NCBI GenBank assembly: GCA_028583415.1
Contig: CM053269.1
Location: forward strand, 25,659,477 to 25,723,476
Direction: 5' to 3'
DNA: 64,000 nt
Source: Protea cynaroides
Lineage: Eukaryota; Streptophyta; Magnoliopsida; Proteales; Proteaceae
Positions 12,201 to 23,026 of this stretch are shown here, in pieces. A program made the position numbers and the translations under genes. Below the pieces are notes generated by a model, which was not told the origin of the DNA, did not search any database, and saw nothing but the letters and a program-made list of their open reading frames with translations. How positions within the stretch are numbered: the first letter of the stretch is position 1; each line of letters opens with the position of its first letter.

Positions 12201-15200
12201 ATACAACCAGTGTTCACAAGCAGAAACAGATTTGCTTCTTTAGTTGAAGATAGAATTGAATGCTTCAGGTGTCAAAAGTTTGGACATATAGCCAGATATT
12301 GCCAAATCATCCTTCCATCTCAAAGGCCACCTAGAAGGAATGTCAGAAGAAATCCCCCTAGGAGACAAGCTCAGAGAGAAGAAAGGATTGTGGAGGAAAG
12401 AGTTAGAGAACCCATCACAGTAAAGGAAAAGGCAATATGGGTTGAGAAAAATAAGAAGAAAAACAATACATCTTTCATTGTGCATGTGGCCTTCAAGGCC
12501 AACAGTAGACCCTTGCCATGGATCCTTGATAGTGGATGTTCCACTCACATGACAGGCAATAAAGAAATTTTCTCAAGTCTAAATGCTGAAGAAAGTGGAT
12601 CAGTTAGATTTGGAAATAATGATGGTGCAAGGATTGAAGGAAGATGAACTGTTAACATCAACAGTGGAAAATTGAAATCTCATAATGTGTTGTATGTCAA
12701 TGGCCTAAAACATAATCTTTTGAGTGTCAGTCAGATCTGTAATCAGGGCAATGAAGTAACTTTCACCAAGAATGGTTGTGTAGTTAAAGGTATTGAAAAG
12801 GGAAAGACTGTGGCACATGGAATCAGAACTGGAGGCAACTTATATGTTCTCTCAGAGACTAATGACAACAAAAGTTTGATGAGTCAGGATGAGGAGAACT
12901 GGTTATGACATAGAAGGCTGGGGCACATTAATTTCAAGAACCTTGCCAAGATAAGTAGACAAGAGTTAGTGAGAGATCTTCCTATTTTGAAGGTTCCAGA
13001 AAATCATGTATGTGGACCATGTCAGAAAGGAAAGCAGGAAAGAGCAACATACAAGTCAAAGGAGTTCCACATCAGCAAGCCACTTGACCTAATTCACACA
13101 GACTTGTGTGGGCCCATGAGGACCTAAGCCATTGGAGGAGAAATGTACTTTATCTTATTTATTGATGAGTATTCTAGGATGACTTGGGTCATGTTCCTCA
13201 AAGACAAGACTGAAGCCTTGGATCGATTCAAGACATTCAAGAAGAGAGTTGAAAATGAAACAAGAAATACAATCAAGTGTATTCGGTCAGATCAAGGAAA
13301 GGAGTTTACATGGAATAAATTCACCAAATTCTACAATGAAAATGGAATAAGGATTCAACACTCAGCTACAAAAACCCCACAACAAAATGGGGTAGTTGAA
13401 AGAAAGAATAGAACTCTGCAAGAAATGGCAAGGACAATGCTTTTAGAAAATAATGTTGCCAAGCATTTTTGGAGAGAAGACATTTATTCTGCAGTTCATA
13501 TCACAAACAGATGTTTGTTGAGGCCCCATGAGAACCAGACTCCTTATGAGCTGTGGATTGGGAGAAAAGCCACAGTGAAGTACTTCAAGGTCTTTGGGTC
13601 AAAGTGCTACATCAAGAGGAAGGAAGAGAACCTTGGCAAGTTTGATGATTGAGCAGATGAAGGTATCTTTTTAGGATACTCCTTCAAAATCAAGGCTTAC
13701 AGGTGTTACAACAAGTGACTAAAAAAGGTGGTCAAAAGTTCTGATGTCAACATTGATGAGCAACTACCCTACTCCAAGAGAGTTGAGCCAGAAAGTCCAG
13801 TGTTTGAAGAGCTTGAAGATAATGAAACAGTGGCAGTTGAAAAGGAACAGCAGTTAGAGGTAGAATCAGAATCACAAGAGGTTGAGGTTGAAATAAAAAA
13901 GGATGGAAGACCAAAGGACAACAAATGGTTAGGGATTCATCCAAATCATCAAGTGATTGGAGATCCCAATGCTGGGATGCAGACCAGGAAAATGAAGACA
14001 GCTACTTTCTCTTTATTGTCAGAAGTGGAACCTAAGTCTGTATATGAAGCAGGCAAGGATGAGAACTGGATGAAAGCCATGAATGAAGATGGAAAGGTAG
14101 TCAAGAACAAGGCCAGACTGGTGTGTGAAGGCTACGCTCTAGTGGAAGGAATTGACTTTGATGAAACTTTTGCTCCAGTGGCTAGACTTGAGTCCATCAG
14201 GATGTTCTTAGCATTGGCAGTTCACAAAGGCTTCAAGGTGTACCAAATGGATGTCAAATCTATATTTTTAAATGGTGACCTTGAAGAAGAAGTGTATATT
14301 GAGCAACCTGAGGGTTTTCAACTTAGTGATGATGGAGATAAAGTGTGCAGATTTAAAAAGGCCTTATATGGTTTGAAACAAGTTCCAAAGGCTTGGTATT
14401 CAAGACTAGACACTTATTTGCATCAATTGGGTTTGCGAAGGGGAGTAGTGGACAGCAATTTGTATGTCCTGACAGAAGATAGTAGTCAGTTGGTAGTTGT
14501 GGTCTATGTGGATGACAACATTTTTGGAGGACATTGTGAGAAACTATGCAAGCAATTTACTGAGAAGATGAAGATAGAGTTTGAGATGTCTATGCTAGGG
14601 GAGTTGTCCTATTTTTTGGGTTTGCAAGTTCATCAGAGGAAAACTGGCATTTTTATTTCTCAAGTAAAATACACAAAAGAGATGTTGAAGAAATTTCTAA
14701 TGGAAGACTACAAACCAATGGGGACTCCAATGATGGTGAACTGTAAGCTGAGTTCAAGTGATGACTCTCCATCTATTGACCAGACTCTCTACAGATCAAT
14801 GATTAGAAGTTTATTGTATTTAATAGCTTCAAGAAAACATATTCTGCAAGCGGTATGCTTGGTAGCCAGATTTTAGGCTTGTCCAAAGGAGACTCACTTA
14901 ATAGCAGTGAAAAGAATACTTAGGTATTTGAAAGGCACAATGGACCATGGTTTATGGTACCCTAAGACTGGAAGGTTCATACTTACTGCATTCTCAGATG
15001 CAGACTGGACTGGTAGCATTGATGACAGAAAGAGCACTAGTGGTGGTGCATTCTTTTTGGGAAAAAGCCTAGTGGCATGGCATAGTAAGAAACAAGAATC
15101 TGTTTTCTTATCTACAACAGAGGCAGAGTACATAGCAGCGGCAGCTACATGCACTCAGGTAACCTAGATGAAAAGACAGATGTCAGATTTCAGTGTTACT

Positions 15201-15458
15201 TGTGAGGAGCCAGTGGTCATTAAATGTGACAACATGAGTGCAATTAACATCTCCAAGAATCCAGTGCAACACTCAAGAACCAAACGCATTGATATTAGAT
15301 ATCATTATTTAAAGGATAAGGTGCTTGAAGGGGAAGTGAGACTGGACTTCATTCCTACAGCAGACTAGGTGGCAGACATCTTCACCAAGGCACTTCCAAA
15401 GGACTCCTTTGAAAGACTCAGAGACGAACTGGGAGTTGTGACTCTTGACACCATGTAG
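12201..15458 (+). pseudogene. pol: Copia pol (protease, integrase, RT, RNase H)
   Basis: Protease has DSGCSTHMTG near 12528. The GAG-pre-integrase has HRRLGH and a CGPC pair near 12910-13025. The integrase core (about 13083-13520) keeps Asp in HTDLCGP, Asp in IRSDQGKEF and Glu in NGVVERKNRTL. RT runs about 14095-14876 with YVDDN near 14505. RNase H (14894-15420) has SDADW, TEAEY and CDN. Stops lie at 12645, 12906, 13125, 13650, 13719, 14874, 15165 and 15366, all in one frame. The segment between the connection region and RT (near 14085) is about 30-40 residues shorter than usual, an in-frame deletion. Confidence 0.9.
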
Positions 15459-15555
15459 GTGACACAGGGGTAAGGGGAGCTGATGACTACATAGCATCAA
15501 TTTTTCACCTGCAGGATTGGAAAGATGCGGTGGGCACTCTTGCAGGTGAGGCTAT

Positions 15556-15736
15556 GTAGGGGGAGTTTATATGAAGGGGGAGTACATATGAAGGGGGAGC
15601 ATTTCTCATTTATGTATGCCCTTTGGGACTTGTTGTCAAAGGGGGAAAAAGGCAGTGTGTAGACAGAGTGCAGACATCCTATGTGGTACAGACATCTTAT
15701 GTGGGTGTGGGTTGACAACAATTCCAAAGGGGGAGA
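15556..15736 (+). promoter_or_regulatory. Multiple polypurine tracts before copia LTR
   Basis: GGGGGAG-type tracts occur at about 15556, 15573, 15590 and 15638 and at the LTR border (15726-15736, aaagggggaga). Repeated polypurine tracts are a known Sirevirus trait. Only the last abuts the LTR. Confidence 0.7.
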
Positions 15737-15737
15737 T

Positions 15738-17991
15738 TGTTGGAACCTTGGCCAGTTTGAGCAGTACAGAGTGAGTACAACAGATGATGTGGCAGAGTGC
15801 AGACATCTTATGTGGGTTGTCATTGTTGGCAACCTTGGCCAAGTAATGCTGAGGAAAGAGAGTGTTTGAGGCCCCTCTGTTGTGGCATTGGGCCCAGTGA
15901 GGCCTTACAGATGATGTGGCACAACAGTTGATGAGAAAATCTATCAGAAGAGAGAGAATGAAGGCGAAAAAGAAGAGAGAGAAGGAGGAGAGAAAAAATA
16001 TGGGCCAGGAGGGTCCCACTTGAGGTGGCCAGGCAGCCAACCCAGGCCAGGTCAGCAGCAGGCAGCAAGGCCACCGGCAGCCATGCCATGGCATGCCATG
16101 CGCACAGCACCAGGCCATGCCACGAGCATAGCAGCACAGCCATGCCGCGCGCACAGCAGCACAGCACCAGGCCATGCCGCGAGCATAGCAGCATAGCCAT
16201 GCCTTTCGCACAGCAGCACAACACCAGGCCAAGCCACGAGCACAGCAGCACAGCCATGTCGCGCATAGCACAGCCAACCAGCAGCAGGTGGCTCCCGCAA
16301 GGCCAGCACGCAGCCAGCCTGGCAAGACCATCGTGCAGCAGTAGCAGCTGGCTCCCGCAAGCTCGCAAGGCTCACAGGGCCTAGCGGCGTGCGTGCAAGG
16401 TGCACAACAGCAGCATGCCCAACACCTATTCGACACATTGCCGCAGAGAAGGCCCCCCTTAGCATCCTGCTAGAATGGCCTTCTCTGTAGGTGATACTCA
16501 CTTGTTACAGAGGCCATTTTCGAGATTTTAGAGGGCATTTTTGTCCATCTAAAAAGAAGATTATTAGAAATAGAAGGTCCAGATGAAGCCACGCATCAAT
16601 GATTCTCATCCGGCGACTCACAAAAAGGCGAGATTCAGTGCTTGTCGGTCGGTGCATCAAGATCCCATCGCAAGCAACCCCATTGGCCGGATGTATCTTA
16701 AAACTATGTTATGCGGCACATGGAGTTGAATCCATGATCGTGTGTGTTGCGCATATAGGGAAGCTTCGAGCAAGATCCAAATCGTTCGGCCAGAATCCAT
16801 CCCAATCATGTCTGACGCGATGAGGAAAATCTTGCGGTCTAGATTAATTTCCACTTTTATCTGTCAAATCCAGCGGCTGAAAATCGAGATTCTCTTATCC
16901 GCCAATCACGTCTCGACAACATCATACGATACGACAGAGGCGGCGGTGCTAGTGTGTGTCGCGGCGCACCAAATCAAGTCTGAAGATTCTGTTTCTTTTA
17001 ATCTGATTGGCTGGACTTCGGATGGCCATATCTCAGCCATCCGATGTCTGATTGAGGCGATTCAAATTGTCCCGAACTCCTCTCCTCGAGCTGAATCGAT
17101 CTGCATTAGGATAATAGGGTTTTGGAGTGTGCAGCTATGGGTTTTGTGAAGAAGCACGTCCTTGAGACTTTTTGGTGTGTAGAGATCATTCCCACGTGCC
17201 TCTCTCTGATTTCAATGGTCATATGAAGCATGAGAGAGATAGTGTGAGCACTCATGGTGAGTTGTGAGTGATTTGGAATGTGGGTAGAGTGTTGAAAGAC
17301 TACCAACTGTTGTGTGAGATTGAAAATGAACATCCACTAATACTGAAGAACTGGAGAGACCAAATGATGAGCACCACTCAGTCTTGAGCATGCTGGGAAG
17401 GTAACCACTCACACAAGCCCTATTTATTTATACCAATGCCATATGGGAAGGGTTCGTAATATCTATTTAACAAATACATTGTAACTTGTCAAGTTGGGGG
17501 CTTGACAGGAATAAGGGTTGTTGCCTAAGACTCAGTTACGGCTGGGAATGTGGTCGATGTTGTAGCATCTGGGTTGTAGGTGCAACCATAGCATTAAAGT
17601 AACGGATTGGGTATAATACAAAACCCTGGTTAGGGTATTGCCCTGTGGAGTAGCCGTCACAGTGTGTGACAGGTGAACCACGTTACACAGTGTGTCATGT
17701 GGATGTGGATGTGTTTGTTTGTGTTGTGCATTTGAAGTGCGTGGGTTATAGGTCTGGGTGTACACACTTGGTAGGCCAAGCCTCTGGTATGGATACCTGT
17801 AGGTGTGTGGCATGGTGTGTTACACGAAATGTGTAAATGAACAAATATGTGAACTAGTCAGCTCAAGGCAACACAACATAGATAGACAACTCAAGGAAGC
17901 ATGGTTTAATCTGTCTGGAATGACATCACATTGTTGGGAAGATTTTAGTGGTCACTGATTCACCCCCCTCTCAGTGTCAACCTGGGAATCA
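15738..17991 (+). repeat. Copia 3' LTR (about 2.25 kb)
   Basis: It begins tgttggaacc after the polypurine tract and is inferred to end near ggaatca at 17991, after a C-rich cacccccctctcagtg run typical of copia LTR ends. There is no second LTR in the window for comparison, so the right border is approximate. A TATA-like ctatttatttata lies near 17421. It contains a GC-rich tandem array at 16111-16281. Confidence 0.65.
16111..16281 (+). repeat. 57-bp tandem repeat, three units
   Basis: Unit starts (caggcca) lie at 16111, 16168 and 16225, exactly 57 bp apart. Each unit holds two inner agcagcaca..catgcc half-repeats. It is GC-rich in an otherwise average LTR. The long open frames on both strands here come from the repeat, not from genes. 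Confidence 0.85.
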
Positions 17992-19482
17992 TAGACGTTT
18001 TAAAAATATTATACTTGGGGTATCTTTTTTTTTTTTGTACTTCCAAATTTATCCCTGTTTAGCATAACTTTCTTGGTACCCTTTGGTCACTCTCTCACTA
18101 TCCCGTTGCTGCAATAACTAACCACTTGGATTCCCATCTGTTCATCGCTATCTCAATTGCTCACCCACCCCCCCCTCTTGCCTCTGTCCTCTCCTGTGAC
18201 CCTTCCTCACCGGTGGTTGCTCATCACCAAGTCATAAATCTCGACTATGGTACACATCTCTGGTGAAAACTCTGTACACCAACTAACTATTTTTCCGACA
18301 GGTATACCAACGATCAGGCACCAAATAAGGGTAGTTCAACAAGAAACGATTAGTCCCTGAAAATTTGAAATAGATATAATGATTAACTTAAAGGTAGCCA
18401 ATGTTAAATAGGGTTAATGTTGGAAATATGAAAAGAGGTACCTCTGGTATGATTTTTAGAACGTGAGGTACCTTTAGTGTGATTTCTCAAAATGTCAAGT
18501 ACCTGTAGTGTAAATTATCCAAATATTATTAAAGCTCTGGAGTCAGAGTACTAGCCGTGTCTTTTGGAGACATTGTATGGACTAAATTTCTCCTTGAGTT
18601 CAATTATCGACCTTTTTTTTTTTTTTTTTTTTGGTACCAGTCCAATTATCGACTTCAATTAATGTCACACTTTGTGTGGGAGAGCCCCAAAACATTTTGT
18701 AGACTAAATCTCTTAGATCAGTGTCTTTTGGACTCCGACAAAAGAATTGGCCTTTTTGGAAAAATTGTAGTGAGGCAACTATGTATTAAGGATTCTATCC
18801 ACTCAAAATAGATGAGCACGTTTTTTTGATTCACTTAGAGTGCATTGGGATACATGCAGATCGATTTTGAGTGGGTAAGATCCTCATTACACCTCATTAT
18901 AGGGATGACTTCATTACAAAATATTGCAATCTTTCTCAAATTACTGAATGAAATAGATTCTTCTAGGTAAGATTACTACTGGAGTAGGGTCTTTCTCTGG
19001 ATTATAGATCACCTGCATGCATGTACGTACTATACTCCCTCGGACTCCATCGTTGTTTATATTCAGTGTTTATATTCAGTGTTCTCCCTTTAGGGTGGAT
19101 CCCACATCCCATGAAGGGTGGAGTTCCATATGAGAGTGCATGTATGTGTAAAGGAATCAGACTTTTTTTTGGGTAAAAGAACCAGACTCTTTTGTTGAAT
19201 CGTTGCAATTATTGATTTGGAGTAAGTTCTCAGAGAATGGAGAAGTTCTAAGTTTTATTTCCACGTGGGCTAGACAAATTTTATTGTGCTGAATTAGGTT
19301 TGGTTTTTATAATTTTGAAGTATCAACAAAATTGTAATGTTTTGAAGTTACTTTTAACTATTTCCGTTAGTCTTTGCCCGATAAAACCAAATCGAATCAA
19401 AACCTAGTTTTAATATGCCGAACTAGGCTTGGTTTTTTAAATCGATGAAAAACTAAAAGTGGTTTATATCTGGTACTTGAGG
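17992..19482. other. No gene seen: AT-rich sequence
   Basis: Low-complexity sequence with a T tract at about 18612-18632. There is no conserved ORF and no LTR or RNA gene that I recognise. A repeated 'gtacct..tagtgtga' phrase at 18440-18515 may be remnant repeat. Confidence 0.6.
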
Positions 19483-19605
19483 TGTATTCTCTCTTTTGCT
19501 CCAAGGGAAGATAATGGTTTAGCCCATGCCCTTGCAAGGAAGGCTTTTACCAAATCGGGTCTGTTTTCGGGGCTTGTTTTCGATCCTGGACTAAGGAACA
19601 TTTAG
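19483..19605 (+). pseudogene. LINE RNase H remnant
   Basis: An open stretch reads ..LSFAPREDNGLAHALARK and ends in TAG at 19603. The PRE-x-N-x-x-AH-x-LA-x-x-A wording is the usual C-terminal end of the RNase H-like domain (RVT_3) of plant L1 LINEs; the two LINE copies at 26757 and 29411 carry the same motif. Only about 40 codons remain and no poly(A) is visible. Confidence 0.5.
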
Positions 19606-21268
19606 TTCCTAATGTCCCGGTTATTTCCCGATGTTTTAATCAATGATAAGATCAACCAAAACTTGCAGAATAGACCAAAAACAAAACGAATCCAGTAACA
19701 ATTCGATTAGAGCCCATTAAGCCAATCTTTCAATTAATATACATATTGAAAACCAAAACGAAAATCAAAACCGAACTAGTGCCAACCTGATACTTGACTG
19801 AACCAAGCTTTTAACAACCTAATAATAAACTGATAGGAACGTATCAAGTCAGTCCGATAAATAAACTGAAATCAAAACGGACCAAAATCAGGCTTTTCTT
19901 AATGATTAGATCCAGACCGGACCAAGGCTGGATCAAACCAACTAATTGACACCCCTTCTGTGTGCTATTATTTTCCCATTAAGGAAATTTTAGGGTCAAT
20001 AACTGAGATTTACATGATGAAAAGAAATTTCAAACTTGGAGTTTCACCAAAAAAAATGTCATTTAAAAAAAAAATTAACATTATTTTTTCTAATTCGCTT
20101 TTTGGTTTGATTAAACTCATACTTAAATACATTAGGTCGAGGAAGATGAGAGATCAAAACATGGAAATGTAAGATGTGATCTAATTTATGGGCTTAATTA
20201 ATTACTGCGCAAATTGATTGGTAGGAGTTCACATTGCATGTATGACCGGTTTGATCAGGTTCATCACGGGGTTAGAGATAACCAACCCGGTCCACTGTGG
20301 AGATAGACCAGGGATTGGCATAGTATTATAATGTGGGTTTTGAGTCTTTACAGCTCTAGTTGTTCATTTATTTCTCTACTCCCATATATGTAGAAAATCA
20401 AAGAGAATCTTTGAGGGTTGTGGACGACTCTTAACCAAAGCTTGGATATTGACATCAACAAGGAGTGTTTTCAACTCACAGGTACGGATTTATTTGTTGA
20501 ATATTTTACATTCTTATTGTATTCTAAGAACCCTGTATGGCTTGCAAGGGTTTATTCTTAAACCCACAGACTTAGTTCATTCTTAGAGTTGGTGTCAGAT
20601 TTATCCATGCAGACCTAGAATCAATGGTCATTAAATGTGAAAACCTATTTTGATTGATTGAATCTCAAATTGGAGATTTTCTCCCTAATTTGGAAAGAAT
20701 TCATTTGGGATTCATTTTCCGTCCATTCTTTCTAATCGGCAAAAGGTGTCATATTATATGTCAAATTGAAGTGCTCGACGAGACAATCACACTGATAGGT
20801 GGGTCGTCGTCGGCGGCAGTCAGATGCGCCTCATGCACCTGCCTAAGCGGCGAATTAGATATGCTCGCCAATAATTATTATAAAAAAATGTGGCGACTCG
20901 GAAACCCTAACCTAGTTGACTCGGTTGAGCGGCCTAGACTTGGCTCTAGTTTACTCACATAAACTTAATCGAGTGCACGTACAACCGGCTGACCTGGTCA
21001 AGTTAACCGATTGTCCTGACCCAGTTGGAAATCCAAGGAGCTAAGCTGATAACCTACCGACCATGTCTGAATACACGACCCAAGAACTTGAAATTCTGAC
21101 CCATGATTCGACCTGGGAACTCAGAATTTGGATCCGGATACTCGACCCGTTGACCCAAGGTTAGGTAGTCGGGCCTATTGGACCAGACCTGTTCAGACCA
21201 GAACCAACATGGCTCGGTCGATCCACTGGCCGGTTGACCACTGCATGAGTGGTTCCATGTGAGGGCTT
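19606..21268. other. No gene seen: decayed intergenic or repeat sequence
   Basis: The part at about 19650-19955 is rich in 'accaaaacgaa/accgaac' phrases and ends 'ttgacacccct'. A similar stretch lies at 28220-28945, so both may be copies of one short non-autonomous element. The part at 20950-21260 is rich in 'gacc' words. No ORF has recognisable homology. Confidence 0.45.
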
Positions 21269-21913
21269 TGTTGATACCATATTTCATCCATCAATAAGAA
21301 GTCGACACGTGTCTACAGATGTGTCATGGTAAGAGGACGATTTGTGTCCATACACGTGTCATCTCTAGAAACTCTCCCGTATTGTGAGAGGAAGTATGTG
21401 TAGATCAACACTCTTTAGGTTTCCAAGTCGGTGGCGTACGCTGATGGGGTAATCCATTTACACTATGCGGTTGGGAGTCGGACATGGAATACGACTCCTC
21501 TGTAAATGGATACTCTTTATCTACCTTGAAGATCGGTAGTGGCAACTTCTCCTGACCGTGGGATCTTCATCCTATGGTTGCAGGACATAATCAGCTTGGA
21601 GTTATCTAGAGAGTTAGTTTCCTCATCCAACTCTAACACCCAACAACGTATCCGGCTCTAATTAGAGGTATAAAACCTATATAAACACTCGACAATCACA
21701 TGTATAATCACTTTGACTTCATCATCTTTCTACTGAGAGAATACTCAGGCTTTCCCCACTTTAAGGAACTTACCTTCTTCTCGTAAGCTCTTTATGCTCT
21801 ATTACTGACTTAATCGTCGGAGTGATCACTGGACTACCCAGTCCGACCTCCGATAACTTTTTCTTTCTTGCAGGAAATGGTACACCTCAATCAGCCCAGT
21901 TTCAGTAGCAACA
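21269..21913 (+). repeat. Element E 5' LTR
   Basis: It starts tgttgatacc and ends gtagcaaca just before the primer site. A TATA region (tataaaacctatataaac) lies at about 21669-21686. A single copy, so the left border rests on the TG start and the sequence style. Confidence 0.6.
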
Positions 21914-21914
21914 G

Positions 21915-21935
21915 TTTGGCATCCACCGTGGGGCC
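21915..21935 (+). promoter_or_regulatory. Primer-binding region, element E
   Basis: tttggcatccaccgtgggg resembles the tttggcgcccaccgtgggg phrase found after Tat-type LTRs, with two or so changes. The tRNA partner was not determined. Confidence 0.6.
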
Positions 21936-23026
21936 CTGACTATTTTCTTTGCTTTCTCTAGAATCATCTGGCTTATTTCGAGATGGTGAAGAGCACTCGC
22001 AACAACCCCGACAGGAATGACCAAACGACAAGAATCAAAATCAGTCCCGTAACAAGGAACATGTCGGGAACGGTGGTAGGGATCTCCCTACAAGACATGT
22101 TCCACCAGCCCCAACGCCGGGTCAGGATCTGACGACACAATACGTGACTCAGGATTAACTTTGAGTGGATTAGCTTTGAGTCATTTCTGAATAGCTTGCC
22201 GCGATCACGCAGATACTCATGCTCGTGCCAGCAGCTCGGAACAACTAGATCCCAGGAGTATACACACGCTTGCTGAGGCAAGGATCAGGAGGGCAGAGCT
22301 GATCTCAATCTCGACAATCCAATATGTCAGCACAACCCTCACCAGGCCACCAGCACACTAGAAATCCTGGTTTGGTATTAGATTACGACAATGACGATGA
22401 AGATTACGACTTCAGAGAAGAGGCATCATCCAACCATTCAGCCCGAGTATCAGTGCATGACCAATTTGGGGAACATGGATTCCAACATGCACAAGATGAA
22501 ATTCCCATTACCCTAGAGGACCTCCAGAGAAGAGTAGATGCCACCCGAGCTAAGTGAGCAAGCGTCAAGCAGCAAGCTGCCATGGATAAACTCGCTGTTG
22601 AACACATAGCCACTACTAATGCTGCGACTCTCGCTGCCGCACTAGTAGCCTCAAGACAACAAGGAAATATAGGTCAGATGTAGTTACTGATCTCTATCCC
22701 TGTACCTGTAGCCATTCTACAGCCCAGGACTCTAGAGTACCAGTTGTTGGTCATGCAGGCCAGACTCAACAATAAGGAGAAGAAACAGGCATCCTTTACA
22801 AAAGCCTCAAGGAAAAAAGAATATCATGCCTATATGGCGTTATCTAGGTAGATTATAGAGAGACCTTGACCAAATCACTTTACCTTGCCAAAAATTGACC
22901 CATACGATGGGACCAGCAACTCTCAATTGCATCTCGACAACTACCCAGCAATGATTCTACTTCATGGCTATGACGATGCTATCCTCTATTGGGTGTTCCC
23001 ATTAACCCTTAAAGGACTAGGTCGGC

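Larger units (their letters stand above)
10639..17991 (+). mobile_element. Element B: Sirevirus-like Ty1-copia element, 5' part lost beyond element A
   Basis: Copia gag begins abruptly at the right border of A, so A inserted into this gag. The order is gag, protease, integrase, RT, RNase H, which is copia order. Several GGGGGAG tracts before the LTR, the coiled coil in gag and the long LTR suggest the SIRE/Maximus group (from memory of the group). The whole coding region 10639-15458 stays in one frame, broken only by stops. Confidence 0.85.

Noticed and set aside
15636..16501. Long Cys/Ala-rich open frames (up to 266 codons) in the copia LTR
   Set aside because: They come from the GC-rich 57-bp tandem array and have no family resemblance.
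17106..17412. Small minus-strand frames in the copia LTR as genes
   Set aside because: No resemblance to known families and no conservation that can be tested here.
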